DNA from: an uncultured Bacteroides sp.
Lineage (GTDB): Bacteria; Bacteroidota; Bacteroidia; Bacteroidales; Bacteroidaceae
Direction of reading: 5' to 3'
Length of the DNA stretch: 39,133 bases
NCBI GenBank assembly: GCA_947074345.1
Contig: CAMTPH010000019.1
Location: forward strand, 1 to 39,133
A model generated the notes under the pieces. That model saw nothing but the letters and a program-made list of their open reading frames with translations, was not told the origin of the DNA and made no database searches. Of this stretch, positions 34,297 to 39,133 are shown one piece after another (the stretch's first letter is position 1; every line of letters starts with the position of its first letter). Position numbers and translations under genes: made by a program.

Positions 34297-35079
34297 TTAG
34301 ATATTAATCTGGAAAGAATCAGCATCTTTCCAAGCAGGAAATTTCTCTCTGAGTGTTCGTAGCGTGTCTAAGTCGAGTATGGCAGTAATAGAATCATCTT
34401 TATCGTTCTCGGCAGCCTTCATTATTTCTCCTTTTTCAGAAATAATAGCGCTTCCACCATTATACTTTATTCCTGATTCATCAATGCCTACACAATTCAC
34501 TCCACATGCGTACGATAAGTTTTCGATAGCTCTTGCTCTTAACAGTACATCCCATGGTGTGCGTCTTGACTTTGGCCAATTGGCCATGTAGATTAATAAA
34601 TCGTATCTGTTGTCTACATTGCGGCTCCAAATAGGGAAGCGCAAATCATAACATACTTGCAAACAAATATTCCATCCTAAATAAGAGATGATGACTTGTT
34701 GAGTGCCTGCTGTATAATGATCTTTCTCTTCGCCCATTCTAAAGAGATGGCGCTTGTCGTAATAGTGTTCTTCTCCTTCTGGAGTAATAAAGAAAGCACG
34801 ATTATAATACTTTCTATTATCATAGCACATGAAACTTCCGGCGATAGCCATCTTATGCAATGTTGCAAGCTCTTTGACGGTCTGTATAGTTTCTCCCGTA
34901 GTGGGTTCAGCCAGTTTCTCGCAGTTCATACTAAACCCTGTTGAGAACATCTCGGGTAAAACAACAATCTCCGTTGTTCCGCTAAGCTTTTCAAGCCTAT
35001 TGCGGAGCAAACGGAGATTCTCTTTTTTGTTTTCCCAGATAATATCTGTCTGAATAAGTGTAAGACGTAATTGCGTCAT
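34297..35079 (-). CDS. yafV: Carbon-nitrogen hydrolase, omega-amidase type
   Basis: A 260-residue nitrilase-superfamily amidase with the full Glu-Lys-Cys triad: E43 (LPEMFSTGFSM), K109 (YYDKRHLFRMGEE) and C143 (CLQVCYDLRFPIW). The pattern matches E. coli YafV, a 2-oxoglutaramate (omega) amidase involved in metabolite repair and methionine salvage. It lies 22 nt after the acyltransferase gene, so the small unknown gene, acyltransferase and amidase probably share one transcript. Confidence 0.92.
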   Translation of the reverse strand: MTQLRLTLIQTDIIWENKKENLRLLRNRLEKLSGTTEIVVLPEMFSTGFSMNCEKLAEPTTGETIQTVKELATLHKMAIAGSFMCYDNRKYYNRAFFITPEGEEHYYDKRHLFRMGEEKDHYTAGTQQVIISYLGWNICLQVCYDLRFPIWSRNVDNRYDLLIYMANWPKSRRTPWDVLLRARAIENLSYACGVNCVGIDESGIKYNGGSAIISEKGEIMKAAENDKDDSITAILDLDTLRTLREKFPAWKDADSFQINI

Positions 35080-35101
35080 TTATTATTCATTTAAATTAAT
35101 C

Positions 35102-35656
35102 TTATTCGTCGCCTAAACAAAATAATTCAGGATGTTTTCCTGTAAAACCTTTATAGTACGATTTGATTTCTTTCATATCAGCTTCGATATCACCTGATGG
35201 CATAATAGCCTTCGTAGACGAAATAGTCTTACTTGGATAATCGATACCTATTAATACGATAGGAACTTGAGCTTTCAATGCTATGTAATAAAATCCTTTT
35301 TTCCAGTTTGGATTACATTGACGAGTTCCTTCAGGAGTAATAGCTAAATGAAATTTTTTGCGGATAGCAAATTGTTCACACATCTGATCTACCAGTGATG
35401 TTTTACGACCTCTATAAACAGGAATGCCACCTACTGCCTTAAAGAAAATTCCTAGTGGAAAGAAAAACCATTCTTTCTTCATCATGAAACTTGTTTTACG
35501 GCCAATAGATCCGTAAAATAGCTTGCCAATAAAAAGGTCTAGGTTACTGGTATGAGGCGCTGCACATACAACACATTTGTCATAGTTGGGCACCGTTACA
35601 TTTGTTTTCCAGCCTAATAAACGATAGTAAATAAAGCTGTAAATAGCTTTTTTCAT
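35102..35656 (-). CDS. PlsC-like acyltransferase, short form
   Basis: A 184-residue acyltransferase with the HX4D motif PHTSNLD (H35, D40) and ITPEGTRQ (near 107-114) instead of FPEGTR. It belongs to the short glycerol-acyltransferase family common in Bacteroidales. It lacks the N-terminal membrane helices of PlsC, although the start is hydrophobic. The substrate may be a lysophospholipid or another lipid. Its ATG overlaps the stop of the small upstream gene by one base (TAATG). Confidence 0.85.
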   Translation of the reverse strand: MKKAIYSFIYYRLLGWKTNVTVPNYDKCVVCAAPHTSNLDLFIGKLFYGSIGRKTSFMMKKEWFFFPLGIFFKAVGGIPVYRGRKTSLVDQMCEQFAIRKKFHLAITPEGTRQCNPNWKKGFYYIALKAQVPIVLIGIDYPSKTISSTKAIMPSGDIEADMKEIKSYYKGFTGKHPELFCLGDE

Positions 35657-35928
35657 TATTTGTTTAATTTCTCGATTTCGTCAATGATTTCAACGACATT
35701 ACTATTAAAATCTGAACGGAACTTCTTATAGAAACCTTTAACGTTTCCTGGTTCAGTGTGACTAATACGACTAATAAATTCATCCTGCATTTTAAGGATT
35801 TTAGCCATTACATCATCAGCCTTTTGTTTGTCAGTGCCAGGTATTAATAAACTGCACACTACACACTCAGCGAATAATTCGCCTGCAATATAATTAACGT
35901 TTTTCTTTAGTTCTCTTCTACTTGCCAT
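35656..35928 (-). CDS. Small helical protein of unknown function
   Basis: I do not recognise this 90-residue protein. It appears all-helical: a basic start (MASRRELKKNVNYIAGELFAECVVCSLLIPG), then TDKQKADDVMAKILKMQDEFISRISH and a last helix ending EIIDEIEKLNK. It has no signal peptide or membrane helix. Translational coupling (TAATG) to the acyltransferase and the promoter at 35969-36000 make it the first gene of a three-gene operon, which supports it as real. Confidence 0.75.
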   Translation of the reverse strand: MASRRELKKNVNYIAGELFAECVVCSLLIPGTDKQKADDVMAKILKMQDEFISRISHTEPGNVKGFYKKFRSDFNSNVVEIIDEIEKLNK

Positions 35929-35968
35929 AATCTCTTTTATTTAAAAGTGAATACTGAATATATCGGTG

Positions 35969-36000
35969 TAAAGATAGATACTTTATTCTTCTTAGACAAA
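35969..36000 (-). promoter_or_regulatory. Promoter of the acyltransferase operon
   Basis: On the minus strand, TTTG (35997-36000), a 20-nt spacer and TATCTTTA (35969-35976, one mismatch to TAnnTTTG) form a promoter just after the patatin stop codon. Confidence 0.6.
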
Positions 36001-36007
36001 ATTAGTA

Positions 36008-38236
36008 TTAAAAATAGTACCCAAGGTTAACATAGAACGCTGCCTTTTTGGTTTGATTTGAATACCCGAATGTAGCCTCTAGTGGACCAAAAATACTATT
36101 GTATCCATACCCTAAGTTTACTCCAAACTTACACTGATTTTGGAAAATACCGGTAATGTCATGATCGGATAATACTATGTTACCTGTTAAGCTAACATAG
36201 TTGTTTCCTCCAATGCGTTGACGAAGTTTGATTGCTGCTATAGCTGTTGCATTCTGCATTATCTCCATGTGATTGATACCGGCAAATGGCATCTGTTGTG
36301 GTACAAATCTTCCAAGATAGTTACCGCCAATGAAATTTAAGAATGGATAAGCTACATAATCACCGATTAACACTCTACCATATATAGCAGGAAGTATTGT
36401 AAATCTATCAGTTGGAGAATATGCACCAACCCATGAAGCGTTTACTGCAGAGAATGGTGTATGACTATTATATTTTACGAAATTGGTTGTATACAATGAA
36501 TATCCCGCTCTAAAGTCATTTCCTCGAGTTGGGAAATAGGCCTTATTGAATGAATTATAATGTACGTTAGCAAAGTAAGTAAAGAAATGTTCGGGTTTGA
36601 TTTCTATGTCAAACTGAGGTGTGTTGTATAATAAATTGCTGTATTTATAATATTCAAATTTGAGACCAAACTGGAATTTAAAGTTTCTAAACCATACATC
36701 AGAGAAACTAAACTCACCAAGTTGATGTTTATAAGATGTGTTATAGGCCTTAGAACCTCTATCAAATACATTAATATCATTATATTCAAATTGATATGCG
36801 AAATTGAATTTACGCATTTGTAATGGTTCAAGTGTATAATCTAAGCGAGCGATATATCTTTGTCCTAAACGACCGGTAACAGATACTTTTGACGGTATTT
36901 TAGTCTTTAAGTTATATCTTGCATTTAATAAGAGTGATGCAATCTCTTCCGAGTCAAATCGTATACCAATATTAAGATTTTTCTCATATTTCTCTTCTAG
37001 TAAGAAGTCTAGGTTATATTTACCTTCCGCTGTTGGAGCCATCTTATAACTTACACTCGAATAAGCTTGTGTGCCACGTAAGATAGATAATGCATTTTCT
37101 AATTGTCCTTTGGTAATGAAAGGACTGTTTTCTTTTAGTTTACATTTACGCATCAACCATTTCTTATCATCATCTTTGATGCCGGTAAAGCTGATATTGT
37201 CAACGTATATTTTTTGATCATCTCTAACCATAAGGTCGTAAGTAGGATAATTAGGTTGAAAATCATCAGATAAACCAATTTTCTTTTTCAATGCTATTAA
37301 CTCATCCCATTTACCACGTGTAGCCTCTTCACCTCTTATAATTAGTGTGTCGATTGCAGCAGGGGTAAAGCTAGCAGATGAGAAACCTTTAACATCTACT
37401 TTCACATGTAGATTAGATGCTTTTACATTTTTGTAATATAGATCCTGACCTGATAAATCAATAATTTGAAGTAACACATCCATTGCTGTGTTAAGTTTGT
37501 CGGCCTTCTTTAAATCGCTCTGCACATCGATTCCAATAATAATATCGGCTCCCATAGCCTTACACACATCAACAGGGTAGTTGTCAATCATACCTCCATC
37601 TACAAATACCATACTGTCTTGACGCATCGGTGTAAATACACCTGGTATGGCCATACTAGCACGCATAGCAAATGGCAAAACACCATCATGAAATACATGC
37701 TTATCTCCATTAACAATATCTTCAGATACGCATGCAAATGGTATAGGTAGTTTCTTGAAATCGATAGAGTCATGGTATCCCATTGTTAATTCTTGGAACA
37801 AATTATATAGATTAATGCCTTGAATCATTCCACCAGCAGCTTTTCTTCTTAGCTTTTTACTTAATGGTACAGATAATACATATGTCTCGCTCTCCTTGCG
37901 TTCCTCCATTGATTGCTCACTCCATTTAATCTTATCGCTCAAAATAAAAGACCAGTCTTGCGCTTTAACCATACTGTCTAGTTGATATGGATTATAACCA
38001 ATTGCGCTCAGACCGCCTACTATTGATCCCATACTTGTACCTGCAATATAATCAATTGGGATTCCAGCTTCTCTAATTACTTTTAATGCACCAATATGTG
38101 CCACCCCTTTTGCTCCCCCACCACTAAGTACAATCCCTACTTTCTTGCGGGGATGATTGCTGTTTTGTGCAAAAGCGGTACTAGTTTGAATAAATATGCA
38201 TACAATGAAAGATATAATGAGAACAATCCTATTCAT
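36008..38236 (-). CDS. Patatin-like phospholipase with POTRA and Omp85 barrel
   Basis: A 742-residue outer-membrane protein. After a signal peptide (1-23, STAFA), a patatin domain (about 30-310) shows the oxyanion hole GGGAKG, the nucleophile elbow GTSMG and the catalytic Asp in VDGGMIDNYPVD. A POTRA-like domain (about 340-410, KIYVDNISFTG) and a 16-strand-type beta-barrel of the surface-antigen/BamA kind (to 742) follow, ending in an aromatic residue (YYF). This is the layout of type Vd autotransporters (PlpD, FplA). It should hydrolyse lipids at or outside the outer membrane. The lipase may remain linked to the barrel. Confidence 0.93.
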   Translation of the reverse strand: MNRIVLIISFIVCIFIQTSTAFAQNSNHPRKKVGIVLSGGGAKGVAHIGALKVIREAGIPIDYIAGTSMGSIVGGLSAIGYNPYQLDSMVKAQDWSFILSDKIKWSEQSMEERKESETYVLSVPLSKKLRRKAAGGMIQGINLYNLFQELTMGYHDSIDFKKLPIPFACVSEDIVNGDKHVFHDGVLPFAMRASMAIPGVFTPMRQDSMVFVDGGMIDNYPVDVCKAMGADIIIGIDVQSDLKKADKLNTAMDVLLQIIDLSGQDLYYKNVKASNLHVKVDVKGFSSASFTPAAIDTLIIRGEEATRGKWDELIALKKKIGLSDDFQPNYPTYDLMVRDDQKIYVDNISFTGIKDDDKKWLMRKCKLKENSPFITKGQLENALSILRGTQAYSSVSYKMAPTAEGKYNLDFLLEEKYEKNLNIGIRFDSEEIASLLLNARYNLKTKIPSKVSVTGRLGQRYIARLDYTLEPLQMRKFNFAYQFEYNDINVFDRGSKAYNTSYKHQLGEFSFSDVWFRNFKFQFGLKFEYYKYSNLLYNTPQFDIEIKPEHFFTYFANVHYNSFNKAYFPTRGNDFRAGYSLYTTNFVKYNSHTPFSAVNASWVGAYSPTDRFTILPAIYGRVLIGDYVAYPFLNFIGGNYLGRFVPQQMPFAGINHMEIMQNATAIAAIKLRQRIGGNNYVSLTGNIVLSDHDITGIFQNQCKFGVNLGYGYNSIFGPLEATFGYSNQTKKAAFYVNLGYYF

Positions 38237-38276
38237 AATAAATACTATATTTTTTAAAAATCATTATTAATTAATA

Positions 38277-38306
38277 CAAAAGTAAAATATAAATTGTTTG
38301 TACAAA
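38277..38306 (-). promoter_or_regulatory. Promoter of the patatin-Omp85 gene
   Basis: On the minus strand, TTTG (38303-38306), an 18-nt spacer and TACTTTTG (38277-38284) match the Bacteroidetes promoter. The -33 element is half of the perfect 12-bp palindrome GTTTGTACAAAC (38296-38307). Confidence 0.7.
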
Positions 38307-38413
38307 CTAAAAGTATTTAAATTGTAAAGTGAAAATATCAAACTAGCCATATATTAGTTTTTAAAGTACTAATTCAAATAACTTTTATTTGTTGTTCTTT
38401 TGTATTTCAGAAA

Positions 38414-38440
38414 AAAGAACGAAATTTGTTCCCGTTCTTT
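38414..38440 (+). other. Hairpin in the pfp leader
   Basis: AAAGAACG (38414-38421) pairs with CGTTCTTT (38433-38440) around an 11-nt loop, about 60 nt before pfp. A weak -7 box (TTCTTTTG, 38395-38402) lies just upstream, so the hairpin would be near the 5' end of the pfp mRNA. It could stabilise the mRNA; no T-run follows it on the plus strand. Confidence 0.4.
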
Positions 38441-38501
38441 ATAAAAAGACGATTAAGAAACGATACTAACACCTTTAAATATAAATATAAATTTTTTTAA
38501 A

Positions 38502-39133
38502 ATGACTAAGAGTGCATTGCAAATAGCAAGGGCTGCATATCAGCCTAAACTTCCTAAAGCATTAAAAGGAGCCGTTAAGGCTGTTGAAGGCGCTGCTACA
38601 CAATCTGTGGCTGACCAAGAAGAAATTAAAAAGCTTTTCCCTAATACTTATGGTATGCCTTTGATTAAGTTCGAAGAAGGAGAAAATGTACAATTGCCTG
38701 CTGTTAACGTAGGTGTTATATTGTCTGGAGGTCAAGCACCTGGTGGTCATAATGTGATTTCTGGATTGTTTGATGGTATCAAATCAATGAATGCCGATAG
38801 CAAATTATTTGGTTTTATCTTAGGCCCTGGTGGTTTGGTAGACCATAACTATATGGAACTAACTGGCGAGATTATTGATGAATATCGCAATACTGGTGGT
38901 TTTGATATCATTGGTTCTGGACGTACTAAGCTTGAAACTGCAGAACAATTCGAGAAAGGTTATGAAATCTTGAAAGAACTAGGTATTTCTGCTCTTGTTA
39001 TCATTGGTGGTGATGATTCTAATACAAATGCTTGTGTTTTGGCTGAATACTATGCAGCTAAAAAATACGGTGTTCAAGTAATTGGTTGTCCTAAAACAAT
39101 TGATGGTGACTTGAAAAACGAAATGATTGAAAC
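38502..39133 (+). CDS. pfp: PPi-dependent phosphofructokinase (5' part)
   Basis: The gene runs off the right edge; 210 codons are visible. It phosphorylates fructose 6-phosphate with pyrophosphate in reversible glycolysis. The sequence GVILSGGQAPGGHN (71-84) is the phosphate-binding start of PFK. Two PPi hallmarks are present: Asp in GGDDS (169-173), where ATP enzymes have GGDGS, and Lys in PKTIDGDL (197-204), where ATP enzymes have GTIDND. The N-terminal extension of about 65 residues fits the long PFP type. Start ATG 38502 follows the leader motif CACCTTTAA by 23 nt. Confidence 0.95.
   Translation, partial: MTKSALQIARAAYQPKLPKALKGAVKAVEGAATQSVADQEEIKKLFPNTYGMPLIKFEEGENVQLPAVNVGVILSGGQAPGGHNVISGLFDGIKSMNADSKLFGFILGPGGLVDHNYMELTGEIIDEYRNTGGFDIIGSGRTKLETAEQFEKGYEILKELGISALVIIGGDDSNTNACVLAEYYAAKKYGVQVIGCPKTIDGDLKNEMIE

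Noticed and set aside
38405..38440. Minus-strand terminator in the pfp leader
   Set aside because: The hairpin is followed by T residues on the minus strand, but no minus-strand gene ends there; it is better read as a pfp leader hairpin.
1..39133. Mobile elements, CRISPR arrays, tRNA and rRNA genes
   Set aside because: No transposase or integrase frames, no regular spacer-repeat array and no tRNA-like cloverleaf or T-loop signature was found in the intergenic gaps.

Overview
The window is AT-rich chromosomal DNA from a Bacteroidales bacterium, most likely Bacteroides or a close relative. This rests on Bacteroidetes-type promoters (TTTG, then 18-20 nt, then TAnnTTTG), few Shine-Dalgarno sites, and a typical gene set: DUF4293, DUF4369, tandem S46 dipeptidyl-peptidases, reverse rubrerythrin, Omp85-fused patatin and PPi-dependent phosphofructokinase. 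I see no insertion sequence, prophage, CRISPR array, tRNA or rRNA. It looks like core genome with dense operons and clear intrinsic terminators.

Layout. 1-2208: a short promoter-to-terminator unit at the left edge, then uvrB (minus). 2627-4366: phenylacetate-CoA ligase with a tandem-ACT partner. 4396-4460: a long imperfect stem-loop. 4591-6312: bamD, the RNA polymerase omega-like subunit and DUF4293. 6475-7566: a PerR regulator with a visible 7-1-7 operator, then reverse rubrerythrin. 7709-10002: a membrane-anchored MutS-like ATPase and an exported nitroreductase. 10077-10833: cytoplasmic and exported thioredoxins (minus). 11040-12164: a MurG/GT-B-like glycosyltransferase. 12228-17821 (minus): a radical-SAM sulfatase maturase, then DPP7 and DPP11. 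18037-18786: a DUF4369 lipoprotein. 18812-20819 (minus): PlsC-type acyltransferase, four-helix membrane protein and ECF sigma factor. 20891-23890 (minus): GT2 polyprenol-phosphate sugar transferase, dihydroorotase and a standalone MetH reactivation domain, all overlapping. 24007-29178: mfd (plus) convergent with a YgiQ radical-SAM protein (minus). 29262-30296 (minus): unknown 104-residue protein, TusA-like protein without the catalytic Cys, and DUF456. 30430-30490: three palindromes in exact 22-bp phase. 30560-38236 (minus): amidase-like secreted protein, tyrosine phosphatase, omega-amidase, acyltransferase, small unknown protein, patatin-Omp85. 38502-end: the 5' part of PPi-PFK.

Themes. Two nucleotide-excision/transcription-coupled repair genes (uvrB, mfd) sit with oxidative-stress functions (PerR, reverse rubrerythrin, thioredoxins) and envelope functions (BamD, patatin-Omp85, acyltransferases, glycosyltransferases, amidase-like protein, secreted peptidases). 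The observations most worth following up are the phased palindrome array at 30430-30490, the PerR operator, the stem-loop at 4396-4460, the left-edge short transcript, the Cys-less TusA-like protein, the standalone MetH reactivation domain and the repeated leader motif CAACCTTTAA.
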